Source of the DNA: Nephrocerus scutellatus | Lineage: Eukaryota; Arthropoda; Insecta; Diptera; Pipunculidae | Length of the DNA: 64,000 nt | NCBI GenBank assembly: GCA_947095585.1 | Contig: OX352764.1 | Span: forward strand, 76,556,816 to 76,620,815 | Reading direction: 5' to 3' | Part shown: piece after piece, positions 1 through 10,309 of the stretch | Position numbering within the stretch: position 1 is the first letter of the stretch | Layout of the letters: every line of letters begins with the position of its first letter | Translations under genes and position numbers: made by a program | The notes under the pieces: model-generated | Databases searched by the model: none | What the model was told of the DNA's origin: nothing | The model's input: only the letters and a program-made list of their open reading frames with translations

Positions 1-2254
1 TTTATGTACACTTTCATGATGTGTCCATCTTTGTCAATTCCATAGTAATTAATGACACAACCACTGTGGCAGTGGGAGTGTCGAGACAAATTACCACGTG
101 CGGACACACCCTGCTCCGGGGCATAATCTCGTTAACGATAACCGTAAGACATTCGTCATCCTAATGATTGTTGTCTAAAAATTTTCAAGCCGCGTATCCT
201 TTCGACGAAAATTCTCAAATTCCCTGTTGTCATAAATAACTGCATCACGCCTTCAATTTCAACCCTCGTCACAAAGTCACTGTTAGACAGATGGATGTTT
301 GCCTATCGTGCTATCGTCTGACACATGCTGACATTTCACCAATTTACATGGCAACATCCATCCAGACTTTGATCCTCAGGCGTTATAATAATTTCCTGAA
401 AATCAATGAATTCAAAATGAGATTTTGATGTGTCACCAGTGAATTCAAAATTTTACTTTAGCTTAGTTAAAAATTCCAAATAATAATCATTAAAATGACG
501 ACGCGACAAGGCATAATGATGAAAATTCCTATAATATGATGCGACGCAAACAACAAAAACAACAACCATCCAACCACCTAACCGACAGACAAGCGAACAA
601 ACATCATTCCAAGCATACAAGCCACAATAAGCAAGGACTCTCTCAATTATTGACACACACGTTAAACGGTTATACAGGCCGCTAGCTGCCTTTGTAGCAA
701 TAAATAACACATTAAGCGATTTGCCACACTGCTAGCGTAAAGCAATCTAGCTCTGTCGAATTTCGGCATGAAAGGAAAATTACCTAGCTTCATGATACGG
801 CCGGCAATAATTTTTGCAATTTGACTTTTCTTCTTTCTTTCGAAGGGTTTGAGACAAAGACAAATCACTTTATTCATCCCTATGGTGTATGAGATGTGTG
901 CATTGTGCGCACGCGGGTACGCGCCTGTCATCCTCCATTTGCCCTTCCCATAGCAATAACAATAACTCACCCTACATCAATAATAGTTGAAATCTGATCC
1001 ACATCCACATCCATTATTGATTTGTGTGTCATTGGTTGATGCTTAGTTTTCGGCAAACCACACTAAACAAATAGGAAACTACATCACACATATGTCATGT
1101 AGTGAGCTGATAATACTGATCCTTCGTCACATCCCGATTAGGGCAAGCTAGCGAACAAACACACCCTCAAAAAGTGTTTACCAGGGAAGTTTCCGGTTTC
1201 TCCTTCTTTCAATATTTTCAAGGAACCTTTTTCCGCATTACATGTTTCATATGTCGGGTGGTGGTGGCAGTTACAATTCTACAGGAAAATGGAAAAATTA
1301 TTGATAAAAACCAACAACAACTATAATATTTGTCTTCATTAGGCGAACAATGTGCGAAGCGTGTAAGTCGATTTTGACAGGCCCTCTGGGCATTATAGAT
1401 ACGGTGCAGAGTATGCTGGATATTTTAGCACTTTTCTGTGTTTCTGTGAGGAAAACTTCAATTTTCCTGCATTATTTATTGGCGTCAAATCAATCATCGG
1501 CCATCATTGGGGTGAACGCATTTCAGATCACATTGCTTGCACGCCCTTTTTATATGATGCTATCCATAAAATAGGGAATAGGAGGTATAATCAAATTAGT
1601 TTCAATTTTGTGTACGAGTATTTGTCGTTATTGTTACATTTATGTGTTTTTTGGGTAATTCTTTTAGATATGGGTCAAAAACGAACACAAGGTGTATGCT
1701 ATGCAGACTTTGAATTAAATTAAATTTTTCATTAGCATACTTTTAGCTCCATTGTACACATCCTTTACACCTAGGGCATGATCAATGAAATCTTCAGGCA
1801 TCAAAGACTTAGGTTAGATCTATAGCGATGTCATCGGTTCCTTCAAACTTTAAACGTGTTATTTTTTATACCTTGCGATCCTATATTAATAGCTGTTTTA
1901 CTCTAATGAGTATAAGTGAAGAAAACGGCACTATTTTCATCGAAAATATCTTACAATTTTATAGTCTCAAAAGCGGATCGACCTGAAACATTTCGACATT
2001 AATATTTTTATAAGAAACCTTAATTATATTTGTTTCCAGAAATATCATTGGATTATGTGATTTCAATCTATACTAATTTACGCATAATCGTCATTGTTTT
2101 CATAATTGTCATCAATAGAAACTCTAACTAACTTCATTACATTGAATGAAATAAAATGAATAAAATGATTGAAAAATATTAAAAGAATGCATACATGTAT
2201 ATGTGCTGACACCCGACTTGAAAATAACGTAACTACCATTGCACAATATAACAT
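1..2254. other. Unannotated AT-rich stretch, no gene recognised
   Basis: I see no conserved protein motif on either strand. Open frames are short (the longest about 100 codons) and overlap each other on opposite strands, as expected by chance. It could be intronic or intergenic host DNA. Confidence 0.5.
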
Positions 2255-2317
2255 AGAAGCCAGAATACTAGGGCATCAAAAAATTACGCCCGGTTATACC
2301 ATTATATTCTGGCTTCT
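2255..2317. repeat. 13-bp perfect inverted repeat (hairpin)
   Basis: AGAAGCCAGAATA at 2255-2267 is repeated as its exact reverse complement at 2305-2317, with a 37-nt loop. It lies just downstream of the 3' end of the RTE-like relic. It may be a decayed MITE or a chance hairpin. Confidence 0.55.
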
Positions 2318-2430
2318 GTTTATGGTGAAAGTTGTAAACCTAAAGTAATTTAAGGCAAACTTAGTTCTTAATTTGGTTAGTTGGTTGGTAAGCATGCAAT
2401 TTTACCTGCGATGACTTATAATCTGATAAG

Positions 2431-2957
2431 GTATCATTTTTCCATCACCTGTCTTAGGGTGCAAATCTGATCAGTTGTTGATTTGCCTGGTATGGACCAA
2501 TGATGACCTTAGCGTATGGGGCTATCCTGTCTTGAATGATAGAGGACAAAAACTTATACCCGGTACTCAACAAGGTTATACCAGGATAATTGCTGCAGGT
2601 TGTGATATCTCCTTTCTTGTGTATGGGGCACAGGATGCCTCTTAGCCAGTCTTCTGGCATAGCTTCTTCTTCCCATACTTGCACTATTATTTCTTGAATT
2701 GCTTGGTGTAATATGGGGCCTCCTATTTTTATCAGTTCCGTTGGGATCCCATCAGATCTCGGAGCCTTATTATTTTTGAGCTGATTTATCGCTCTGCTAA
2801 CTTCGTCTATGATTGGTGGCGGCAGCATATTGTGATCTCCGGTCATTGGTGGAGACTCAAATTCCTCAGTAAGCACCCCATTTAGCAACTCATGAAAGTG
2901 CTCTTCCCATCTGCCTTTGAGACACCGGCGATCAGATAACCATCTTTGTCTTTGCAA
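2431..2957 (-). pseudogene. Reverse transcriptase fingers of RTE-like relic A
   Basis: The frame holds the pre-RT linker (RWEEHFHELLNGVLTEEFES) and RT motifs 0-2: INQLKNNKAPRSDGIPTELI, MPEDWLRGILCPIHKKGD and NYPGITLLSTGYKFLSSII, ending with IAPYAKVIIGPYQ. A small deletion then shifts the frame, after which GKSTTDQICTLRQVMEK continues to a stop at about 2434. The five residues usually found between GPYQ and GKS are missing. The catalytic Asp boxes are absent, so it is truncated. Part of this segment is nearly identical in wording to 52590-52620 (IAPYAKVIIGPYQ), which shows the same family. Confidence 0.85.
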
Positions 2958-3139
2958 TGCCCAAGGACTTACTATCCCTTCATTTAGGATGAGTCTATCG
3001 CTGAACGGGTGTTGTTTCTGCTCTCTTCGTTATTAAGGGCCGTGTTGACTCAACCATGTTTCGCCGTTGCCGTCTTTCGTGATGATGCAATCTGCGCTCG
3101 AAGCACCATAACAACAAGATAATGGTCCGAGTCGAAGTT

Positions 3140-3745
3140 GGCATCTTGATACGTTCGTAGCGTCTTCAGGTTCGGGTTGTAGCGGCGGTCTATCAGCACG
3201 TGGTCTATCTGGTTGCGAGTGGCTCCATCAGGAGATACTCAGGTGGCATTGTGGATATTTTTACGCGCAAACCTTTTACTCGCAACGATACCAAACTATT
3301 GCTTGCCATCTCTATGATTCGTTGTCCATTGTCATTAGTGTTCTCGTGTATGCTATTGGTTCCAATGTACTGCCTGAATACTGACTCCCTACCTATTTTT
3401 GAATGCATTTATATCCCCCAGAATGATTTTTACATCATACTGAGGGGGCAGGCATGGAGTTCCCGTTCGACTGATTCAAAGAATTCTTCTTTTTCATGAT
3501 CTGGGAAATACTCTGTAGGTGCGTGAACGTTTATGAGGCTTATGTTTTTATATCTGCCCCGCACGTGAAGGGTGCATAGCCGTTTATTTAAACCCCACCC
3601 AGAGCACATGATGTCTTGCATGACAGCCTAATATATGTCATATTCTGATTTTTGTAAGACATCATTCCCCGTCCACCGCATCTTATGGATTGCTGTTATG
3701 TCAGTATTATATTTGGACAGGGTAGATGCACAGCAGGTGCATCTC
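3140..3745 (-). pseudogene. APE-type endonuclease domain of RTE-like relic A
   Basis: This domain nicks target DNA to start target-primed reverse transcription. Reading down the minus strand I see MRWTGNDVLQKSEYDIY followed by a stop, then SLINVHAPTEYFPDHEKEEF, KIGRESVFRQYIGTNSIHEN, and, after a frameshift, NQIDHVLIDRR and DANFDSDHYLV. The last contains the SDH triad typical of catalytic APE endonucleases. One in-frame stop replaces the start of the YSC segment and at least one frameshift separates the middle from the C-terminal part, so no functional product is possible. Confidence 0.8.
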
Positions 3746-4046
3746 GAGCTCAAAAGACCCCCAAAATATATCCAAAATATCCCCAAAAGGATCCCAAAAG
3801 ACTTACGGAAATACCTCTCAAAAGACTTTCAAAATACCTCTTAAAAGATGCCCAAAAGATCCTCAAAAGACTGCCAAAAGACCATCAGAAGACTACCAAA
3901 AGACCCTCATAAGACTCCTAAAAGACAACTTAGACTCCCAAAAGACCTCTTTAAGGACCACTCAAAAGACCAGCAAGCGTTCTAAAAAAAAAACCAAAAT
4001 ACCCTCAAAAGACTCCCAAAAGACCACCAAAAGACCCCCAAATCGT
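3746..4046. repeat. 11-bp A-tract minisatellite (CCAAAAGACCCT-like units)
   Basis: Some 25 imperfect units of the type CTCAAAAGACC occupy this stretch. Between about 3848 and 3935 the A-tracts recur every 11 bp exactly (for example GCCCAAAAGATCCTCAAAAG). All three plus-strand frames stay open through most of it because the unit contains no plus-strand stop codon, giving Lys/Pro/Asp/Thr-rich readings that I do not regard as genes. It directly abuts the 5' edge of the RTE-like relic. Confidence 0.85.
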
Positions 4047-6734
4047 TTAGTGGTTTGTGCACTGTTTATTGGGTAGATCAGTACTTCGGATCGGACAGTA
4101 GAAAAATTAAATTAATGTGTCGCACTTTCGTAACGCTCTCAATTTCACCCTCTACTAAACGCCAGAGAAGTATAACTTCAAAAAAATTTAAGTCCACATA
4201 TGTGGGTAAAGTAGAATCAAATTCAATTAAAATAAAATGAACGACTTAAATTTTCCACAGAACTTATTTTGTTCACATGTGAAAAACATAATACACTCAA
4301 CACACAACAACAGAATTATGCAAAATCTTATATTCTCAACTACCCGTATTTTGCCAAACACATAAAGCTTCCACAAATTGGCCAAGCATAAGATCAAAGC
4401 AGTTTTGAAATTCCTTCAAATCAACACTATTTCGCAAGTTCTACATCAGATGAGAGCGAATACTCTGACGAGTGCTGTCAGTTGTCAGTCCTGACCTCAA
4501 AGTTAACACACATAGATGCGCATGAATCACACATTTTAATTAAACGCGCTGAGCATTTTCGAGCGGACCGTTGAGCGGAACGAGTGAGTCTCTACAACAA
4601 AATTCCAATTTGTAATTACATTTGAGGTTATTTTATTTACAAGATGACTGTCCGCCTGCCTGACACGATCGATTAGCTTGGCCGCCCAACCGAATGATTG
4701 AGACTGACGGTGACTGACTGACAACAAATTACGTCATCATGTCAACATGTCAAGTGAGAAGATGGGAGGCACATTTTCGCGATTCATTTGGTTGCATTGC
4801 AAGCTATCGCAATCGCATCAGCGTCAGTATGACTTTCTCGACGGGTCGGAAGGCGGCAAAGAAACATCGCTTTATCAGAATCGTCAGTGGCAGCATATCG
4901 CTGTGTGATCTGATGCTATCTGAATCGTACAAAATTATCGCAAAGGCATGGGGTGATGGCGGAATGCGTGCTGTCAAGAGATACCGCGCTCTTACATTGA
5001 ATGCGCTGGTATCTTCTTCACGTTCTCTGCGTGGTGGTGTGCCGTAAAGAGTACGCGAGCGCATATTATTGTGAAACATATTTGCGAACACGACTGACAC
5101 ATGGCCGGCTGTTGTTTAAACGCAAGAACAAGCATCCCGAATCAGGAGCACTGACAGCTCCTGCTCCAACAATTTATCCAGGATTGTGTTAGTGAAGCGG
5201 GCAGCGAAGCGCAAGCATAGCAGTGGCGGCGGTTCATGTCGAGTCGGCACAACATCAAAGCATGCCATCATTTGGCACATAAACTCAACCTTTTCAAACA
5301 TTAAACGTTGCCGGCTGTCAAGTTTCTCAGTCGCATTCGCTTTCAGATCGGATCTTTGCATCCGTCGGTCGCTGTTCTATCTAATTTTCTAGATGCTCTC
5401 GTTCTGTTTGTTTTTTCGTTTTTGGGTTATACAATACTGTTGGGGAAATTTTGAAGTGTTCTATACGGAGGTGCCAGAGTGACGTCCCAATTGGAAGTCT
5501 GTGGCTTGCTGTGGATCAACGCACCAGTTATTCGTATCTTTAAGGTCACTGCAATACTTAAAGATAAAGTGAGCTTCAATTTCCTTTAGAAAATCTGGAA
5601 AAGAAGAACGTCATCCTGTCACAAATAAGTTGTACACACTCGTGCTTATCAGCGATTCAGCATGTGTATTTGCAATATCTAAATAAATATTAAGGCCATG
5701 GAATGAGACAGTCAGTGGCGTATATAAAAATCAATCCAATCCATAAGAGTTTGACATATTTCCCATTCGGAAACAGCTATTGCTTATAGTTTTATCACGA
5801 CATGTCGTACCTAATCAGATAAGTAATTTCGAATTTAAGTTTAAGTTTGCGCTCCTTATATGTTTTCTTCTCGTTACTAAGGAGCAATACAAAGAAATTT
5901 ATTAGATCTCTATTGGGGAAGCAATTTCTTTGAGTCCAACAACCAACCGTGATGGCCTATATGTAATTTAAACTGATCACCGCACTTGGAATAGGCGTGA
6001 CAGCCGACAAAAGAAATTGTGCTGGATCGTACTTGAATGGTGCCTACATGCCATTTTATACCCCACACGTAGAAAGACCCACCATAAGACTGGCCACATA
6101 TGTATGTCTTTTGCGAACTACTCGCAACATAGGTAAGCTTCCATGTATGGAAATACGAAAAGATTGTAGACCACATGGAAGAGTGTTCCAATAATGGACT
6201 AACGCGCTTACGATCAAATGAAAGCTATGCGTTACCATTCGGCACAGTGAATGGCTCAATTAAGCATTGCGGTGCATCAATTATTTAAAACCAGACCAGA
6301 AATAAGCCAGATATAATATAAGATATGCAAGTATAATAACCAAATATAAGCCCCGCGATTCTTTAAAGCCAACTACATCTGTGTAAAGTCTTTTCAAATA
6401 ATATTTTAGTAAATAAGTTTGCATGGAAAATGAGCAACATGCTTGGAAAAACCTTTATAGCATTTCTGGTAGAGAAAAGCATAAGAAACGTTTTCTGGAA
6501 GCAAACTCGTAGAAAAGGACAAGGGTTTCAGCGATTAGCAGAATAGGAGAAATAACATGTGGCATCCATGCACGTGCCGCATCTATACTTACTGGTAGAA
6601 GTCCGATAAAACATCCAAGTGGTGCGGCTGCCGGTCATTTTTTAATAAAAAAGAACGGAATTATCGGGTTACTTTCTTCCAAGTAAGATTGATGTGAGGA
6701 AAATAACCGCGTCCGAAAATAACACTTTGTTGCG
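4047..6734. other. Unannotated stretch, no gene recognised
   Basis: Part of this stretch (about 4440-5400) is less AT-rich than its surroundings and has 60-100-codon open frames on both strands (for example 4739-5047 plus and 5116-5361 minus), but none shows a known motif. Around 6620-6690 the sequence resembles 28625-28690, suggesting shared non-coding RTE-type sequence. Confidence 0.45.
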
Positions 6735-7165
6735 AAACCTTAAAATTAGTCTTTGATGCTAAGAAAAAAGAATTCTGACCTCTTAGCCGCGTTCGAGATG
6801 AAAATATTACGAAGAGTTGTTGGCCCCGTAATTGAGAAAGGATGATTCCAGACAATTTACGAGCATTACCACGATATCGATATTAAATAAAGAGAATTAA
6901 GATAGGTATGTCCCAGTGAACAGGACAACTATCTAGCATTGGCAAAGAGGTTCCTGCTCAGAAAATCCTTTGAGGTATAGGATTTATAAGACATTACAAC
7001 TAGGAAGGCCAAACCTACGGTGGAAGGGTTGCTTAGACCCAGGTCGCCGAGAGTGAAGTGATTCCAAACTGGATAACATCGCCTTGAAATCGGGAACAGT
7101 GTAGAGATTTTTTACGGCCAGACCGCACCCCGGTTGAAGAGTCTAATATGATGAAAATTATTATA
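6735..7165 (+). mobile_element. RTE-like non-LTR retrotransposon, 3' end (copy B)
   Basis: In the plus strand the C-terminal region of an RTE-type ORF2 can be followed through stops and shifts: KKNSDLLAAFEMKILRRVVG, GPVIEKG, then after a stop FQTIYEHYHDIDI, LALAKRFLLRK, GRPNLRWKG and finally NREQCRDFLRPDRTP. This is the region after the RT thumb that ends such elements. The final segment (GAGATTTTTTACGGCC, then CACCCCGGTTGAAGAG) matches the terminus of the copy at 53270-53330. It stops short of the assembly gap. Only the 3' end is present, consistent with 5' truncation on insertion. Confidence 0.75.
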
Positions 7166-7188
7166 GGTTTGCAGTGGGTTTAATGATT

Positions 7189-7388
7189 NNNNNNNNNNNN
7201 NNNNNNNNNNNNNNNNNNNNNNNNNNNNNNNNNNNNNNNNNNNNNNNNNNNNNNNNNNNNNNNNNNNNNNNNNNNNNNNNNNNNNNNNNNNNNNNNNNNN
7301 NNNNNNNNNNNNNNNNNNNNNNNNNNNNNNNNNNNNNNNNNNNNNNNNNNNNNNNNNNNNNNNNNNNNNNNNNNNNNNNNNNNNNNNN
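7189..7388. other. Assembly gap, 200 Ns
   Basis: Exactly 200 undetermined bases. The round length suggests a placeholder whose true size is unknown. It falls between an RTE 3' end and the interior of a Jockey/CR1-like element, so repeat collapse is a likely cause. Confidence 0.99.
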
Positions 7389-7983
7389 TGGGCGGATACA
7401 GCTAAAAACCTAGGACTGATCTTTAACCGTACTCTTTCTTGGGACACACATATAAATAGCGCTATCGGTAAGGTGTATTGCGGATTGCGCAAAATGTGGG
7501 CCAGCCATCATTTTTTACATATAAAAACCAAGTTGATGCTGGCAAAAACTATTCTATTACCAGTCTTACTTTATGGATGCGAAATTTTTATAAGTCCCGA
7601 TTACAAGAGTAAGAAAAAACTGAACGTTATGTATAACAACATCGCAAGGTATATTTTTAGTTTAAAATATGGTGACCATGTTTCGAGATTCGCTAAGCAG
7701 ATAAGTGGGTGTACCTTTGAAAACCTTCTAAGATTTAAGTCACTGTGTTTACTAAGCGACATATTAAAAACGCGGCAGCCGGAATACCTATATGATAAGT
7801 TGCATCCTCTCCACTCGGAGGTCCGTCATGTTGGCTCAACCTGGGTACTCATGTCAACTGTCCGAACGTCAATTTTTTGTTCAAACTATTCGATTGTGGA
7901 ACTCTCTACCAATAAAGCTTCGACGAAATGAAAACACAAACAAATTTAAAACTTCTCTTCTTTCACACCTGGCCACACAATAA
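7389..7983 (+). pseudogene. Reverse transcriptase C-terminus of Jockey/CR1-like element
   Basis: The frame opens inside the gap with WADTAKNLGLIFNRTLSWD (RT motif 7, the palm-thumb junction), then GKVYCGLRKMW and LAKTILLPVLLYGCEIF, which is the usual thumb segment of this group. It continues to about 7800, where a frameshift moves the reading to LSERQFFVQTIRLWNSLPIK and FKTSLLSHLATQ, ending at the stop at 7981-7983. LWNSLP near the C-terminus is typical of Jockey/CR1 ORF2 proteins. The catalytic boxes would be in the missing sequence. The shift makes this copy non-functional. Confidence 0.8.
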
Positions 7984-8045
7984 AATAATACTTGATTTAT
8001 TATCTTTAAATGTACATTATTTCATGCTTATATCATTTTACTTCG

Positions 8046-8878
8046 TAAAATGGTATACGGATGGATCAAAGAAGGCGGAGGGCACAGGTGCGGGAGTAAT
8101 AGGGCCACGAACCAAGTACTCTGAAGCAATGGGTCATTATCCGAGTATCTTCCAAGCAGAGGTACACGCCATCGAAAGATGCGCTCAATTCAATCTGAAT
8201 AAGAAATACATGAGACAGGAAGTAGCCATCATGTCAGACAGCCAAGCCGCGCTAAAAGCTTTAGATGCAGTCCACACCACGTCTAGACTGGTGGAAGAAT
8301 GCAAAACAAGGCTAAACAAACTTGGTGAAAACAACAAAGTAAAGTTGTACTGAGTGCCGGGACACATCGGTATAGAAGGTAACGAACAAGCGGACAAGCT
8401 CGCAAACAAAGGGGCAGAGACTCCGCTTGTAGGGCCGGAACCCTTTTGTGGAATTGGGTACCGTATTATGCGTGAAGAATTACGTAATATAAGTAAAGAA
8501 ACCGCTTCATTAAGATGGGAGGAACTCCCAAGTCTACGACAAGCGAAAGAAATGTTGGGTGGCTATAACCCGAAGAGGTCCCGATCAATAATGGGACTAA
8601 GTAGGAGTAATGTTAGAATCATTACGGGGTTCCTAACAGGGCACTGCAGGCTGAAGGGACACCTAAAGAAAATTAAAGTAGAAGAGGATGACAGCTGCAG
8701 GCAATGTGGAGAAGCGGAGGAAACCCCGTGGCATCTTCTCAACGACTGCGGTGCAACGATCCGCCAGCGGAGGGGCCAGCTGGGAACTCACGCATTCTCC
8801 GAGACTGCACGTCATTCATTAGAACCTCTCCATATCATTAGGTTCCTAAAGGCCATTGGTATGGAGGGAGTGCTCTAG
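8046..8878 (+). pseudogene. RNase H and C-terminal zinc-knuckle region of a LOA-like ORF2
   Basis: RNase H removes the RNA strand during element replication. The reading is WYTDGSKKAEGTGAGV (first catalytic Asp), FQAEVHAIERC (Glu), IMSDSQAALKALD (Asp) and VPGHIGIEGNEQADKLA (His and last Asp), so all active-site residues survive. A TGA at 8351-8353 replaces the Trp that normally precedes VPGH. After it the frame runs on to 8878 with the C-terminal CRQCGEAEETPWHLLNDC motif (Cys-Cys-His-Cys spacing). A single base change would explain the stop. The domain start coincides with the truncation point, so no RT remains. Confidence 0.88.
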
Positions 8879-8980
8879 GGTTGGGCTGGCACCGTCCCTA
8901 CAGCGCTAGTCGAGGGTGGCGCAATAGATCCACAAGGGTCGCAGTGCCGTTGATTTACCCTCATATCATCATCATCATCA
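8046..8980 (+). mobile_element. LOA-like non-LTR retrotransposon, 5'-truncated, nested in the preceding element
   Basis: This copy begins inside the RNase H domain and ends with a short UTR and a TCATCATCATC microsatellite at 8961-8980, the kind of simple 3' tail seen in LOA-group elements. It sits in the 3' UTR of the Jockey/CR1-like element, so it inserted later. The body is well preserved apart from one in-frame stop. Confidence 0.8.
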
Positions 8981-9179
8981 ATGTCTCCTTTATATTTACA
9001 TCGTTTCTGTCTTTACTTTCAATTGGCTCTTAAATAATAATATTTATCTTTCTATTATTATATCTATACATTTTTCTTTTTTAACCCAGATATTTCTAAA
9101 TATTTTTAAGCCTTACAAAACTTATAAGATTATTTAAATCTTCATTGTAAGTGATATCATATTAAATAAATAAATCCAA

Positions 9180-9872
9180 ATTCAAATGGATAACACTTTT
9201 TGTAAAAATTTTGAAAACCCCAGCCCCAATCATGGTACCCCAATAAATTTTTTTTAAAAAAATTAACCCGATTTTCTTCAAATTTTTTACAAATGAACAA
9301 AACTTTTTGTAAAATTTTTGAAGTCATAGAATTTTTTTTAAAAAAATTTACAGGATTTTTTTCAAATTTTATATACAGGTGTTTTTCCGATGGACGTGAT
9401 GGAAAATATCTTAGAAAATTTTTAAAAAATTTACCAGACCATCTACTAATGTATAAAATACACGTTTGTATAAATATGTATTTCCGATGGACAACACTTT
9501 TTGTAAAATTTTTAAACAAACAAATTTTTTAAAAAATGTACCCGATTTTCTTCGAATTTTATACACAGGTGTATCTCCAATGGACAACACTTTTTGTAAA
9601 AACATATTTTTTAAAAAATTTACCTGATTTTCTTCAAATTTTGTAAAAATTAGAAAGTGGGTCCAGGGGCGAGGGTGAGGGTCTCTCATATTATTTTTTT
9701 TAAATCATCCCGATTTTCTTTAATTTTTATACGCATGTGTATCTCTGATGGACGAAACTTTCTGTAAATAGTTGGAAATGATCAGGCCCCAGGGCCTAAG
9801 TGCTCACATATATTTTTTTAAAGTAATCCGATTTTATTCAAACTTTGCGATTAGAAAATTTACACGAAAAAT
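9180..9872 (+). repeat. AT-rich degenerate tandem repeat, dispersed family locus 1
   Basis: Units of about 90-110 bp recur with the pattern CCCGATTTTCTTCAAATTTT, then ACAGGTGTATCTCCAATGG, then ACAACACTTTTTGTAAAA and a TTTTTTTAAAAAATTTA block. At least five degenerate units are visible. The right edge carries TTTTATGGGTTGTTTG. Related sequence occurs at 10065-10300 and 27826-28225 (both inverted) and at 41485-41670. The identity is unknown; a Helentron/DINE-like element is one possibility. Confidence 0.7.
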
Positions 9873-9923
9873 TTTATGGGTTGTTTGTTTTTGTCATAAT
9901 TTTTGTCCTCTGAACCTCTAAAT

Positions 9924-9984
9924 ACGCACTGTAATGTGCACGCACTGTAATATGCACGCACTAAATATGCACGCACTAAATATG
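9924..9984. repeat. 15-16-bp minisatellite, four units
   Basis: Four near-identical units of the form GCACGCACTGTAATAT (with CTAAATAT variants) follow one another. No gene is associated with them. Confidence 0.8.
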
Positions 9985-10064
9985 AACTGTACATTTATTT
10001 AGCAGAACATTTGTCAGTGCTATTAGTACATCAATTGATATTGTTCTGAATCGTATATGTAAAA

Positions 10065-10300
10065 GCAACCCATAAAAATTAAAAAGCCCTACATCAAAAC
10101 GTAAAACAGTACAAAAAGCGTTCACAAATGCGTTTAGAGTGATCTGCCGCTTTTTTTTTGATTTTTGCAAAAAAAAAAAAAATTTTTAACAGAATTACTC
10201 ATGTGTGCAAAGTTTCAATAAAATCGGGCTTTGGGAATTGGGTTAATTAAATTGATCGCAAAATTCCATTACCGAAGGACAGAACGTACGAACGAGAATT
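10065..10300 (-). repeat. Dispersed AT-rich repeat family, locus 2
   Basis: It opens with AAGCAACCCATAAAAATTA and contains GTGTGCAAAGTTTCAATAAA, ATCGGGCTTTGGG and ATTACCGAAGGACAGAAC. These are the reverse complement of features in locus 1 and match the locus at 27826-28225. Confidence 0.6.
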
Positions 10301-10309
10301 TAATAAAAT

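Larger units (their letters stand above)
2430..3745 (-). mobile_element. RTE-like non-LTR retrotransposon relic, copy A
   Basis: Read on the minus strand, this stretch gives the order expected for a single ORF2: an APE-type endonuclease (about 3745-3140), a degraded linker, then the fingers of a reverse transcriptase (about 2957-2430). The frame is broken by stops and shifts, so the copy is dead. It ends abruptly inside the RT, before the YADD catalytic box, so the 3' half is missing. The 5' edge abuts the minisatellite at 3745. Pieces of the same family lie at 6735-7165, 28790-29230 and 52195-53330. The RTE label is from the general look of endonuclease and RT; the clade is tentative. Confidence 0.8.
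7389..9176 (+). mobile_element. Jockey/CR1-like non-LTR retrotransposon, 3' half, interrupted by a nested insertion
   Basis: The RT thumb and C-terminus occupy 7389-7983. The 3' UTR runs from 7984 to about 8045, is broken by the LOA-like insertion at 8046-8980, and seems to resume at 8981, ending in an AAATAAATAAAT tail at about 9160-9175. The AT-rich UTR style on both sides of the insertion and the terminal A-rich tail support one outer element. The 5' portion is lost in, or left of, the N gap. I saw no clear target-site duplication. Confidence 0.65.

Noticed and set aside
3635..4076. Three overlapping Lys/Pro-rich plus-strand open frames
   Set aside because: They exist because the 11-bp minisatellite unit has no plus-strand stop. 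No domain and three phases open at once.
4739..5392. Opposed open frames of about 60-100 codons on both strands
   Set aside because: Considered as a possible host exon because base composition is more even, but neither strand shows a motif, start context or splice pattern I can defend.
8046..8060. Target-site duplication for the nested LOA-like element
   Set aside because: ATTTTACTTCGT on the left and TATTTACATCGT on the right agree at only nine of twelve positions and are not flush with the element ends.
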